From: Thiocystis violacea
GTDB taxonomy: Bacteria; Pseudomonadota; Gammaproteobacteria; Chromatiales; Chromatiaceae
Assembly: GCF_016583575.1 (NCBI RefSeq)
Contig: NZ_NRRG01000010.1
Coordinates: 45,432 to 109,431 of the forward strand
DNA: 64,000 nt
Reading direction: 5' to 3'
The notes under the pieces were generated by a model, which had not been told where the DNA came from, did not search any database, and saw only the letters and a program-made list of their open reading frames with translations. The translations under genes and the position numbers were made by a program. This document shows positions 53,446 through 61,631 of the stretch, in pieces. Position 1 is the stretch's first letter, and each line of letters starts with the position of its first letter.

Positions 53446-54552
53446 CTAGGACGCATCAACCATCGCCCCATGTTCCACGTGAAACATCTCGATTGTGCGA
53501 GAGCAAGCGAATACACCTGGATCCCGTCCAGAGGACACGCGTGTCGCAAAAATCTGACTATCCGTTAAGCAAAACGCATTCCAGAGTCTTTCGGCCATGC
53601 CCATGTCCAGTTCGGCCTCCAGGTCATCCAGAAGCCAAACCGTAGGATCGCGACCACGGGCAAGATGAACCCTCTCAGCCGCGAGTTGCAAAAGAGAAAC
53701 GACGATTTTCGCTTGGCCTCGTGAAAAGCCCGATCGAACTGTTCCGTTGATTATGTGGAAATCGGCTTTTGACGGCCCGGACAGGGTATATCCGCGTGCC
53801 AACTCCTGATCTCGAAGCACATCCAGCGACTCCGAAAGTGTCATGCCCTCCGGCCAGCCTCTTTGATACTTAATCTCCGCATCTCGTAGGAACGGGTAAT
53901 CGGATCGGATCTCCTTGAAGTTCGTGCGCCATTCCTCCTGGAAATCTCGACGCAGCCGATCGATCTCATCCGATAACTCAAGATAGAGCCTGTCCCATGC
54001 CGGCCTCTGACCGTGGCCGGAGCGGATGGCTGAATTGCGCTGCATCAAAATCCGATGGAAATCCTTGTGGAGTTGAGCGAACCGAGGTTCCACGTGGAAC
54101 ACATTCCAGTCCAGGAAGCGACGACGAAGACTCGGCTCCCCTTCAAGGAGGGTCTGTGAGTTTTCTCCAATCAGCTTGACTTGCAACGGGGCCAGCCAGT
54201 CCCCCGTGCCCTTCGGCCAGGAGGGCGGACTGAAGTCCCGGAGGACTCCCGCAGAATCGCGAAAGTAGCGAACCTTCAGAGGGTGTTGATCGTGTTTGTC
54301 GTAGAGACACTCGATTCGGGTGTGAGGCTCGCCTCGGGTCGTGATGGCGCCGGCCTTCTTTCCACGAAACGAGCGACCACGCGCAAGTAGGTAGATCGCC
54401 TCCAGAATGGTCGTCTTTCCAGCGCCGTTAAGGCCAGTCAGCAGGATCGCTGGCGATTCGGACTGAAGCACAAACCGCTCAACATTCCTGAGCGATTCGA
54501 TCTTCAGCGAACGAATCGCGCCGATCGACCGAGCCATTTCCATCCGAAACAC
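53446..54552 (-). CDS. recF: DNA replication and repair protein RecF
   Basis: SMC-like ATPase that loads RecA at single-strand gaps, 368 residues. It has Walker A TGLNGAGKTT, LLARGRSFRG, the signature-like FSRGQAKIVVSLLQLAA, and Walker B WLLDDLEAELD. It ends in MFHVEHGAMVDAS. Start may be at 54552, 54543 or 54537. Two parS-like sites lie inside the coding sequence and encode the FHVE stretches at both places. Member of the dnaA-dnaN-recF-gyrB set. Confidence 0.95.
   Translation of the reverse strand: MFRMEMARSIGAIRSLKIESLRNVERFVLQSESPAILLTGLNGAGKTTILEAIYLLARGRSFRGKKAGAITTRGEPHTRIECLYDKHDQHPLKVRYFRDSAGVLRDFSPPSWPKGTGDWLAPLQVKLIGENSQTLLEGEPSLRRRFLDWNVFHVEPRFAQLHKDFHRILMQRNSAIRSGHGQRPAWDRLYLELSDEIDRLRRDFQEEWRTNFKEIRSDYPFLRDAEIKYQRGWPEGMTLSESLDVLRDQELARGYTLSGPSKADFHIINGTVRSGFSRGQAKIVVSLLQLAAERVHLARGRDPTVWLLDDLEAELDMGMAERLWNAFCLTDSQIFATRVSSGRDPGVFACSRTIEMFHVEHGAMVDAS
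53471..53486. promoter_or_regulatory. parS centromere-like site 1
   Basis: TGTTCCACGTGAAACA differs by one base from the classical parS palindrome TGTTTCACGTGAAACA recognised by chromosomal ParB. It lies within the last codons of recF, 2.4 kb from the dnaN-dnaA interval. Confidence 0.85.
54086..54101. promoter_or_regulatory. parS centromere-like site 2
   Basis: GGTTCCACGTGGAACA is the reverse complement of TGTTCCACGTGGAACC, the form I know from Pseudomonas parS. It is inside recF, 600 bp from site 1. Two such 16-mers this close together near the origin are unlikely to be chance. Confidence 0.85.
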
Positions 54553-54592
54553 TCAATCAAATCTGACACTTGATCCTGTTTCCGCTACGCCT

Positions 54593-55705
54593 TTACAGCC
54601 GCATGGGCATGACAACGAAGGTTTCATCCTCCACTCCAAGGCCCCGCCAGATCGAGCTGCTGTTTCCATCCTGGAAATGAACCGCTAATGACTCTTCGTC
54701 AATAGCGGCCAGCACGTCCATCAGATAAGCAACATTGAAGCCGATGGAAATAGAATCCCCCTCATATAGCATTTCGATCTCTTCCTCGGCTTCCTCTTGC
54801 TCCGGATTGTGCGCGAGCAGCTTCAGATTGCCTTGATCGAAATTCAACCGAACTCCACGGTATTTCTCGTTGGAAAGAATGGCCGTTCGCGATAAGGCTC
54901 GTTTCAGTGACTCCTTCTCGATCGTCGCCATCCGCCCAATATTTCCCGGAATCACCCGCTCATACTCAGGATAACGTCCATCGACCAACTTCGACGTCAT
55001 GGTCATCAGCCCCACGACAACCCGCAGGCTCTTTTCACCCAACCTGACGGCTACCTCCTCGTCCGAATTCCCTAGCTGCCGTCTTAACTCAAGGACGGTT
55101 TTGTTAGGCACGATGACCTGCCTCGACTCGCCCAGCGCCAGAGCGATATGACTGGCGAATTTCGCCAACCGATGGCCGTCCGTGGCAACCGCCACCAGTG
55201 TCGCTGGATTCAGCTCCATCAAGAGGCCATTCAAGTAATAGCGGACATCTTGTTGCGCCATCGCAAAAGCGGTCTTGTCCAGCAGTCGCTTCAACTGGCT
55301 TTCCTTGATCTGGAACGGAAAGCCTCCCTCCTCCACGTCCATCGTCGGAAAATCGACCGCCGGCAATAATCCCAGGGAGAACCGACTGCGCCCCGAGGTT
55401 ACAACGCAGCGTTCATCCTTGACGCGCATCCGGATGTCCGCTCCCTCTGGCAGGTTGCGGCAAATATCCGCAAGCTTTCGGGCCGGGACCGTGGTTTCGC
55501 CCTCGCTCTGGATCTCTGCGGCAAAATTGGTGTTGACCTCGACCTCCAGGTCCGTCCCGGTCAATGTCACCCGCCCCTCCCGTCCAACAATGAGAAGATT
55601 TCCCAGTATCGGTAGGGTCTGTCGCCGTTCCACAACGCCAATGACCTTGTTGAGCGCGGGTAAAAAAACTTCTCGGTTGGCGACGAATTCCATCGGTTGC
55701 TCCAT
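54593..55705 (-). CDS. dnaN: DNA polymerase III beta (sliding clamp)
   Basis: Processivity clamp, 370 residues, with three similar clamp domains. N-terminal REVFLPALNKVIGVVERRQTLPIL, middle MLEPTLIVATDGHRLA-type segment (ATLVAVATDGHRLAKF), and C-terminal SSSIWRGLGVEDETFVVMPMRL are typical. Start at 55705 or the ATG four codons later (55693). It lies between dnaA and recF. Confidence 0.97.
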   Translation of the reverse strand: MEQPMEFVANREVFLPALNKVIGVVERRQTLPILGNLLIVGREGRVTLTGTDLEVEVNTNFAAEIQSEGETTVPARKLADICRNLPEGADIRMRVKDERCVVTSGRSRFSLGLLPAVDFPTMDVEEGGFPFQIKESQLKRLLDKTAFAMAQQDVRYYLNGLLMELNPATLVAVATDGHRLAKFASHIALALGESRQVIVPNKTVLELRRQLGNSDEEVAVRLGEKSLRVVVGLMTMTSKLVDGRYPEYERVIPGNIGRMATIEKESLKRALSRTAILSNEKYRGVRLNFDQGNLKLLAHNPEQEEAEEEIEMLYEGDSISIGFNVAYLMDVLAAIDEESLAVHFQDGNSSSIWRGLGVEDETFVVMPMRL

Positions 55706-55747
55706 AGCTAAGTAAAATATATATATATTATCTGTAATGATAAGGGC

Positions 55748-55756
55748 TGTGGATAA
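55748..55756 (-). promoter_or_regulatory. DnaA box (perfect)
   Basis: TTATCCACA on the - strand, 18 bp from the AT tract of the dnaN-dnaA interval. Confidence 0.8.
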
Positions 55757-55832
55757 CCCATGAGAGCCTTAGAATATACGCCAAAACATTGACATACCTG
55801 TCTCCAGGGCTATGGACATCGCTTGGTGATGC

Positions 55833-55841
55833 TGTGGATAA
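55833..55841 (-). promoter_or_regulatory. DnaA box (perfect)
   Basis: Second TTATCCACA on the - strand, same orientation as the box at 55748, 85 bp from it. Confidence 0.8.
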
Positions 55842-55888
55842 GATGGCCCCGATCGAGCGCGATCCAGTCCCGCACATCTTCTCCACAG

Positions 55889-57244
55889 CTATGAGGTCAG
55901 TATTCTCAACAGGTTTTTGTAGTCTTCCTCGACCACGGCATCGCTTTCACGCAGGCTTTTTATCTTTCGGTTGGCGTGGAGAACCGTTGTATGATCGCGA
56001 CCGCCGAACGCGTTTCCGATCTCCGGCAGGCTGTGTTTCGTGAGTTCCTTGGCGAGTGTCATGGCGATCTGCCTTGGACGGGCGAGCGATCGGCTTCGCT
56101 TGGCTGACAGAAGTTCGGAAGTGCGGAGTTTGTAATATTCCGCGACTGTTTTTTGAATATTTTCGATGCTGACCTGCTTGTCCTGAGCCGCGAGCACATC
56201 CCGAAGCGCGTGCTTGGCGAACTCGAGTGTGATGGGTTTTCCGGTGAACTGGGCGTTCGCGATCAGACGTCTCAGCGCTCCCTCCAACTCGCGGATATTG
56301 GAGCGAATCCTCCTGCCGACAAAGAAGGCGACATCCTCCGGGAGTTCCACCCCGAGTTGCGAGGCTTTGCAATGCAGGATCGCGACGCTGGTCTCCAGAT
56401 CGGGCGGTTCGATCGCGACCGTCAGGCCCCAACCGAAACGCGACCGCAAGCGTTCTTCCAGTCCCGCGACCTCCTTGGGGAAACGGTCGCTGGAGAGCAC
56501 GATCTGCTGGCGGGAATCGAACAGGGCGTTGAAGGTATGGAAAAACTCCTCTTGGGAGCGTTCCTTGCCGGCGAAGAACTGAACGTCGTCGATGAGCAGC
56601 GCATTGAGCGAACGATACGTTTTTTTGAATTCATCGATCCGGTTGTGCTGCAGCGCCTTGATCATCTCCGCGACGAACCGCTCCGAATGCAGATAAACGA
56701 CGCGCGCGTTCGGATTCGAGGCCAGGATGATGTTGCCCACGGCATGCATCAGATGCGTCTTACCCAGCCCAACGCCGCCGTAGATGAACAGTGGGTTATA
56801 GGCCGTCCCCGGGTTACGCGCGATCTGAATCGATGCGGCGCGGGCCAACTGGTTGGACTTGCCTTCGACGAAGGTATCGAAATTGAAATCGGCATTCAGG
56901 TTGGCCGAGGCGCGCCGCTCCGCAAGGTCGGGGCCGGGGACGGCCTCGATCGAGCCACCTCCTCGGGTGCCCTCCCCCCCGGTTTCCCGATCGAAGGCGC
57001 CGACCTCGAATCGGATTTGCAACACCAGGCCATGGCTGCAGCGGGCGCATAGCTCGAGCAAACGCTCCTCATAATGTTCTTGCGCCCAATTCAGCACGAA
57101 ACGATTCGGAGCAAGCAACCGAAGCAGGGAGCCATCCACCCGTGCTTGCAATGGTAGAATCCAGGTATTGTATTCAGCCGATGTCAACTCTCCCTTCAGT
57201 TGATTGATACATTGCTCCCATACACTCACAGCTTTTGCCGACAT
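55889..57244 (-). CDS. dnaA: chromosomal replication initiator DnaA
   Basis: AAA+ initiator, 451 residues. It has domain I ([22 protein letters not shown]), a variable linker rich in Gly/Glu ([12 protein letters not shown]), an AAA+ core starting [17 protein letters not shown] with Walker [10 protein letters not shown] and Walker [11 protein letters not shown], and a C-terminal box-binding domain ([32 protein letters not shown]). The ATG at 57244 ([11 protein letters not shown]) is chosen, with further open frame upstream. Divergent from rpmH. Confidence 0.97.
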   Translation of the reverse strand: MSAKAVSVWEQCINQLKGELTSAEYNTWILPLQARVDGSLLRLLAPNRFVLNWAQEHYEERLLELCARCSHGLVLQIRFEVGAFDRETGGEGTRGGGSIEAVPGPDLAERRASANLNADFNFDTFVEGKSNQLARAASIQIARNPGTAYNPLFIYGGVGLGKTHLMHAVGNIILASNPNARVVYLHSERFVAEMIKALQHNRIDEFKKTYRSLNALLIDDVQFFAGKERSQEEFFHTFNALFDSRQQIVLSSDRFPKEVAGLEERLRSRFGWGLTVAIEPPDLETSVAILHCKASQLGVELPEDVAFFVGRRIRSNIRELEGALRRLIANAQFTGKPITLEFAKHALRDVLAAQDKQVSIENIQKTVAEYYKLRTSELLSAKRSRSLARPRQIAMTLAKELTKHSLPEIGNAFGGRDHTTVLHANRKIKSLRESDAVVEEDYKNLLRILTS

Positions 57245-57386
57245 GCGTCGTCTCGTTGGATTCGGGGACTGGCGCAAGGCCACCACCCGGAGGATTGCGA
57301 AGAATTTGGATTGGGTGTCCGAAGAGAGGTGCCGGACGAGGATTCGGTCCCTGAGCCATTCATGAGTCTAGCGCCCTCGGATCCAC

Positions 57387-57395
57387 TTATCCACA
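57387..57395 (+). promoter_or_regulatory. DnaA box (perfect)
   Basis: TTATCCACA on the + strand upstream of both dnaA and rpmH, 33 bp before the rpmH -35 box; suited to DnaA autoregulation. Confidence 0.75.
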
Positions 57396-57427
57396 ACCTT
57401 GGCTAGGATCTATTTCCTTATCAAGCA

Positions 57428-57456
57428 TTGACTTCCCCCGTGAAATTGCATACATT
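57428..57456 (+). promoter_or_regulatory. sigma-70 promoter of rpmH-rnpA
   Basis: TTGACT (57428-57433), a 17 bp spacer and TACATT (57451-57456) form a good housekeeping promoter, about 68 bp before the rpmH start codon. Confidence 0.75.
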
Positions 57457-57524
57457 CTCGGCCCTTTTCCAGCCGGTTTTATCGGCCTTGGCCCCACCCC
57501 ATCGAGTTCTCTGGAGTACCGTTC

Positions 57525-57659
57525 ATGAAGCGCACTTTTCAACCCAGCCGGCTGAAGCGGGCTCGTACCCACGGTTTTCGCGCCCGCAGCGCCACCCGCA
57601 ATGGCCGGAAGGTTCTGAGCGCTCGTCGCGCCAAGGGCCGCGTCCGCCTGATTCCCTGA
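57525..57659 (+). CDS. rpmH: 50S ribosomal protein L34
   Basis: A 44-residue highly basic protein ([18 protein letters not shown] ... AKGRVRLIP) with the exact length and sequence pattern of L34. First gene of rpmH-rnpA-yidD-yidC-mnmE. GGAG lies about ten bases upstream. Its stop codon overlaps the proposed rnpA start. Confidence 0.98.
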   Translation: MKRTFQPSRLKRARTHGFRARSATRNGRKVLSARRAKGRVRLIP

Positions 57660-58042
57660 GCCCCGAGGAGACAGCCGGCCTCCGCGAGCAGGGCTTCGCG
57701 CGCGAGAGGAGGTTGACCAATGCGAACCAGTTTCGTCGCGTTTTCGCCGAGCCTAGACGTACTGGAAGGTCTGGATTCGTCGTGCTGTACAGGCCAAACG
57801 GTCTGGACGCGGCGCGTCTCGGTCTTGCCATAGCCAAGAAGCGCGCCCGACGAGCCGTCGACCGTAACCGGCTGAAACGCATTGCCCGAGAGAGTTTCCG
57901 GATTCACTGTTCGACGCTTCCCGGCGTCGATATCGTGGTGCTCTGTTCGGCCGGTGCGACCGCGGAACCCAATCGCCGCCTTTTCGATGCCTTGGAGCAA
58001 GCCTGGGCCACCATCAGGAAATCATCATGCGTCGAATCTTGA
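57656..58042 (+). CDS. rnpA: ribonuclease P protein component
   Basis: Basic protein cofactor of RNase P. The conserved core begins [18 protein letters not shown] and includes [28 protein letters not shown], the RNR signature. Start unclear: between rpmH and the core there is no ATG, GTG or TTG in frame. The only plausible candidate is CTG at 57656, overlapping the rpmH stop as CTGA (128 residues). A TTG at 57713 would cut into the core, and the frame is also open through all of rpmH up to TTG 57428. The stop overlaps yidD by 16 bases. Confidence 0.9.
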   Translation: MSPEETAGLREQGFARERRLTNANQFRRVFAEPRRTGRSGFVVLYRPNGLDAARLGLAIAKKRARRAVDRNRLKRIARESFRIHCSTLPGVDIVVLCSAGATAEPNRRLFDALEQAWATIRKSSCVES

Positions 58043-58263
58043 TCGGCCTGATCAAGGTGTACCAATACCTGATCAGCCCGCTCCTCGGTCCGCACTGCCG
58101 GTTCTATCCTTCCTGCTCCCACTACGCCGTCGAGGCCATCGAGCGCCACGGGCCAGTGTACGGGAGTTACCTGGCCCTGCGCCGCTTGTCCCGTTGTCAT
58201 CCCTGGCATCCGGGTGGTATCGATCCAGTCCCTCAAGAAAGGCAGACCACGATTCATGGATAA
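58027..58263 (+). CDS. yidD: membrane protein insertion efficiency factor YidD
   Basis: A 78-residue inner-membrane-associated protein with the complete family signature: [35 protein letters not shown], and [17 protein letters not shown]. It assists Sec/YidC insertion. It overlaps rnpA upstream and yidC downstream by eight bases. Confidence 0.96.
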   Translation: MRRILIGLIKVYQYLISPLLGPHCRFYPSCSHYAVEAIERHGPVYGSYLALRRLSRCHPWHPGGIDPVPQERQTTIHG

Positions 58264-59929
58264 CCAGCGCCTGTTTCTTTTTCTTGCACTTGCCGCGGTG
58301 CTGTTCCTCATCTATGAGTCTTGGATGCAAGACTACGGACGCGCCGCCGCGCCAGCGATTACGCAAGCGCAAAGCCCGTCGAGCGCGGCCATACCTAGTC
58401 CTACGTCGAATACGTTAAAAGATATTCCGGCGGTCGCCACCACTCTCGCTGAGGTTCCTGTCGGCCCCGGCATGGTGGATGCGCTGGATTCCTCGCCCAT
58501 TCGGGTCGAAACGGATCTTCTCAAGATCCAGATATCTCCGCGTGGAGGCGCCATTGGCGCGGCTTGGCTGCTCGATTACGTGATCGTTCCGGAACGTCCG
58601 GACGAAAAATTCCAACTCCTGAAGCCGGTTCCGCCGAACATGTTCATCGTCCAGTCGGGGTTGCTGAGCGAGGATTCTTCCCCACTGCCGACACACGAGG
58701 CCCAGTTCACAAGCGAGGCGTCCAGCTATCGACTGGAACCAGGTGTCGACCGGCTAGAGGTGACCCTGACCTGGAGTAGCGAGACAGGGATCCAGGTCAA
58801 GAAGATCTACGTCTTTACGCGTGGCAGCTATCTGATCGAGACGCGCCAAATCATCACGAATGGAAGCGAGGCGCCGCTCATCGCCCGTGAGTACAATCAG
58901 TTTCAGCGCACCGAGCTGAACGATTCCAACGAGCCCCGCTTCGTCAAGACTTTCACCGGAGGTGTCTACTACAGCCCGGAGGAGAAATATAAAAAGGTTT
59001 CTCTTGAGGAGATGGCGAAGGGCAAGCTCGACCGCGCGGTCACCGATGGCTGGATCGCCATGATGCAGCATTATTTTCTGGCGGCCTGGATTCCGCCGCG
59101 TGGCGTTCAAGAGTCCTTCTATTCGAATGCGTTGAATAACTCGCGTTACATCATCGGCAAATACTCGCCGGCGGTGAGCATCGCGCCCGGTGCCGAGCAC
59201 ACCTTCGAGAATCAGCTCTTCGTGGGCCCCAAGCTCCAGGATACCTTGGAGAAAATCGCTCCCGGCCTTGAACTCGCGGTCGATTACGGTTGGCTGACCG
59301 TCATCGCCAAGCCGATTTCCTGGTTATTGAGCTGGATCCATGCGGTGGTCGGCAACTGGGGCTGGTCGATCATCGTGCTCACCATCCTGATCAAACTCGC
59401 CTTCTACAAGCTGTCCGAGACGAGCTACAAATCCATGGCGAACATGCGGCAGTTGACGCCGCGGCTTCAGGCGCTGAAGGATCGTTACGGTGACGACAAA
59501 CAGCGTCTGAACCAGGCCATGATGGAACTGTACAAGACGGAAAAGATCAATCCGCTCGGCGGCTGTCTACCCATCCTGATTCAAATTCCGGTTTTCATCG
59601 CTCTCTACTGGGTATTGCTCGAAAGCGTGGAGATGCGTCAGGCGCCCTTCGTGCTTTGGCTCAATAATCTTTCGGCGCCGGATCCCTACTTCATTCTGCC
59701 GCTGATCATGGGTGTTTCCATGTTCGTGCAACAGAAGCTGAACCCAGCCCCGCCGGACCCGATTCAGGCCAAGGTCATGATGAGCTTGCCTTTCGTGTTC
59801 ACCGTATTCTTCGCCTTTTTCCCCTCCGGGTTGGTACTCTACTGGACGGTGAACAACCTCCTCTCGATCGCGCAGCAATGGCATATCACCCGCGAGATCG
59901 AAAAGTCCGCCATCAAGCGCCGGAGATAA
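58256..59929 (+). CDS. yidC: membrane protein insertase YidC
   Basis: Inner-membrane insertase, 557 residues: an N-terminal helix ([19 protein letters not shown]), a large periplasmic beta-sandwich domain (about 60-345), and the conserved five-helix insertase core ([21 protein letters not shown] ... [21 protein letters not shown] ... [20 protein letters not shown]). The ATG at 58256 ([12 protein letters not shown]) is chosen over open frame to 58214. Gram-negative long form. Confidence 0.97.
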   Translation: MDNQRLFLFLALAAVLFLIYESWMQDYGRAAAPAITQAQSPSSAAIPSPTSNTLKDIPAVATTLAEVPVGPGMVDALDSSPIRVETDLLKIQISPRGGAIGAAWLLDYVIVPERPDEKFQLLKPVPPNMFIVQSGLLSEDSSPLPTHEAQFTSEASSYRLEPGVDRLEVTLTWSSETGIQVKKIYVFTRGSYLIETRQIITNGSEAPLIAREYNQFQRTELNDSNEPRFVKTFTGGVYYSPEEKYKKVSLEEMAKGKLDRAVTDGWIAMMQHYFLAAWIPPRGVQESFYSNALNNSRYIIGKYSPAVSIAPGAEHTFENQLFVGPKLQDTLEKIAPGLELAVDYGWLTVIAKPISWLLSWIHAVVGNWGWSIIVLTILIKLAFYKLSETSYKSMANMRQLTPRLQALKDRYGDDKQRLNQAMMELYKTEKINPLGGCLPILIQIPVFIALYWVLLESVEMRQAPFVLWLNNLSAPDPYFILPLIMGVSMFVQQKLNPAPPDPIQAKVMMSLPFVFTVFFAFFPSGLVLYWTVNNLLSIAQQWHITREIEKSAIKRRR

Positions 59930-59948
59930 TGTCGACCCGGTTGCGCGC

Positions 59949-61286
59949 ATGACGCCCGACACCATCGCCGCTGTCGCCACGCCACCAGGGATCGGAGGCG
60001 TTGGCATCGTGCGGGTGAGTGGACCTCTCGCGCCAAGGATTGGGCAAGCGGTCCTTGGTCGGTTGCTCGAGCCCCGAGTCGCCGCCTTCGGTTGTTTCCG
60101 CGAAGCGGATGGCGGTTTCATCGACGAGGGATTGGCCCTCTGTTTCGTGGCCCCCAAGTCCTTCACCGGTGAGGACGTGCTTGAGCTTCAGGGACATGGT
60201 GGCCCCATCGTCATGGATCTCCTGTTGCGGCGTTGCCTGGAGTTGGGCGCGCGCCCGGCGCGCCCCGGCGAGTTCACGGAACGCGCTTTTCTGAATGGCA
60301 AGCTCGATCTGGCTCAGGCCGAGGCGGTCGCCGATCTCATCGAGGGTTCCACCGCATTGGCGGTTCGGCTCGCCGGACGTAGCCTTCAGGGTGTTTTCTC
60401 CCAACGCATTCACGACCTCATCGAACACCTGATCCAACTTCGGGTGTATGTCGAGGCGACCCTCGACTTTCCGGATGAGGAGATCGATCCGGCTGCGGCA
60501 ACCGCCGTCGCGGTCGACCTCTCCGAGGTCATCCAGGCGACTCGCCGGATTCTCTCGGACGCGCATCAGGGGCAGGTCATCCGCGAGGGTTTGGCGGTCG
60601 TCATCGCGGGCTCTCCAAATGTCGGCAAATCAAGCCTGCTCAATCTGTTGTGCGGATCCGACGCCGCCATCGTCACCGCGATTCCGGGGACCACCCGCGA
60701 TCTGCTCACATTCGACATCCAGGTCGACGGCCTTCCGATCCGCATCGTCGACACGGCGGGTCTCCGTCACACCGAGGATCCGGTCGAACAGGAGGGTGTG
60801 CGACGCGCACGCGAGGCCCTGGTCAGGGCGGATCTGGTCCTTTGGGTCCAGGATGCCTCCGACGGCTCCGACGAGGCTATTCGGGCGAGCCTGCCCGACG
60901 ATTGCCCCATGACCCGGATTCGCAACAAGATCGATCTCCTCGGCGAAAAGGCCCGGATCACCGAGTCCGAGGACGGCCCAGAGATTTCGCTTTCAGCGAC
61001 GACTGGCGAAGGGCTGGATTTTTTAAAGGCGCATCTCAAGAGCCGAGCTGGTTTAGGGGCGCATCCAGAGGGTGCCTTCATCGCCCGTCGTCGCCATGTC
61101 GACGCCCTCGATCAAGGGCTTCGACATCTCGAGGCCGCCGCCGAGAATCTGGATCAGCGATTGGGGGCGGAATTGGTCGCGGAAGAATTGCATCTGGCCC
61201 AACGGGCGCTCAGCGAGATCACGGGGCGATTTACGTCCGATGATCTGCTCGGCCGGATATTCTCCGGATTCTGTATCGGCAAGTAA
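59949..61286 (+). CDS. mnmE: tRNA modification GTPase MnmE
   Basis: With MnmG, adds (carboxymethyl)aminomethyl groups to wobble uridine of tRNA; 445 residues. It has an N-terminal folate-binding domain (TIAAVATPPGIGGVGIVRVSG), a GTPase domain with GSPNVGKSSLLN, PGTTRD, DTAGLR and RNKID, and the C-terminal catalytic CIGK. Normally mnmG, rsmG and parAB follow; here mobile DNA begins right after the terminator. Confidence 0.97.
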   Translation: MTPDTIAAVATPPGIGGVGIVRVSGPLAPRIGQAVLGRLLEPRVAAFGCFREADGGFIDEGLALCFVAPKSFTGEDVLELQGHGGPIVMDLLLRRCLELGARPARPGEFTERAFLNGKLDLAQAEAVADLIEGSTALAVRLAGRSLQGVFSQRIHDLIEHLIQLRVYVEATLDFPDEEIDPAAATAVAVDLSEVIQATRRILSDAHQGQVIREGLAVVIAGSPNVGKSSLLNLLCGSDAAIVTAIPGTTRDLLTFDIQVDGLPIRIVDTAGLRHTEDPVEQEGVRRAREALVRADLVLWVQDASDGSDEAIRASLPDDCPMTRIRNKIDLLGEKARITESEDGPEISLSATTGEGLDFLKAHLKSRAGLGAHPEGAFIARRRHVDALDQGLRHLEAAAENLDQRLGAELVAEELHLAQRALSEITGRFTSDDLLGRIFSGFCIGK

Positions 61287-61329
61287 CAACCCTTCCGGGG
61301 CGTTCCGCCCCCTTCCACAAGATCCACAT

Positions 61330-61354
61330 AAGCCCTCGTCATTGCGGGCTTTTT
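61330..61354 (+). terminator. intrinsic terminator after mnmE
   Basis: Stem AAGCCC (61330-61335) and GGGCTT (61346-61351) with a 10-base loop and a run of five T residues (61350-61354), 44 bp after the mnmE stop. Confidence 0.8.
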
Positions 61355-61399
61355 GTTCCGCAATCGTCCTTTGTGTTCCGTGGGAATCCGCATAAACTT

Positions 61400-61610
61400 G
61401 TGCCCATGATTGTGCCCATGGCGTCTAGGCTCTGTGCCCATGGGCACAAAATTTGTGCCCTAGACGCTTCTCGGATGCCGGTGAAATCAGATTTCCATGG
61501 GCACAGACGGCTGTCTATATGTCTTGTAAGCAGATGCCTTATAAGGCTTTTTAGGCGTTTGTGCCCATGGTCGCTGGTGTGCCCATGGAAGCCCGATTTC
61601 CATGGGCACA
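61400..61610. repeat. cluster of GTGCCCATGG repeats before the integrase
   Basis: At least seven copies of GTGCCCATG(G) occur in 211 bp in both orientations: + at 61400, 61412, 61434-61443 (half of a perfect 16 bp palindrome 61433-61448), 61561 and 61579; - in the second half of that palindrome, at 61495-61505 and at 61600-61610. A 16-base direct repeat GATTTCCATGGGCACA occurs at 61490 and 61595. The palindrome is itself bracketed by GCGTCTAGG/CCTAGACGC arms (61421-61429, 61459-61467). Placement suggests integrase arm-binding or operator sites. Confidence 0.8.
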
Positions 61611-61631
61611 TTTGGATAGGAGGGGGGAATC

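Larger units (their letters stand above)
55706..55888. other. dnaN-dnaA interval: candidate oriC segment
   Basis: 183 bp holding an AT-only tract with (TA) repeats (55714-55730), two perfect DnaA boxes written TGTGGATAA on the + strand (55748-55756, 55833-55841), and a near match TTCTCCACA (55879-55887). An AT-rich melting region beside DnaA boxes is the layout of a bacterial origin or a dnaA-box-controlled dnaN promoter. Confidence 0.65.
57245..57524. other. dnaA-rpmH divergent interval
   Basis: 280 bp between the divergent dnaA and rpmH genes. It holds one perfect DnaA box TTATCCACA (57387-57395) and the rpmH promoter. In pseudomonads the origin occupies this interval with several boxes; only one perfect box is visible here, so the origin more likely lies between dnaA and dnaN or spans both gaps. 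Confidence 0.6.

Noticed and set aside
53332..53568. 78-residue + strand frame between gyrB and recF
   Set aside because: Overlaps the end of recF antisense and has no coding character.
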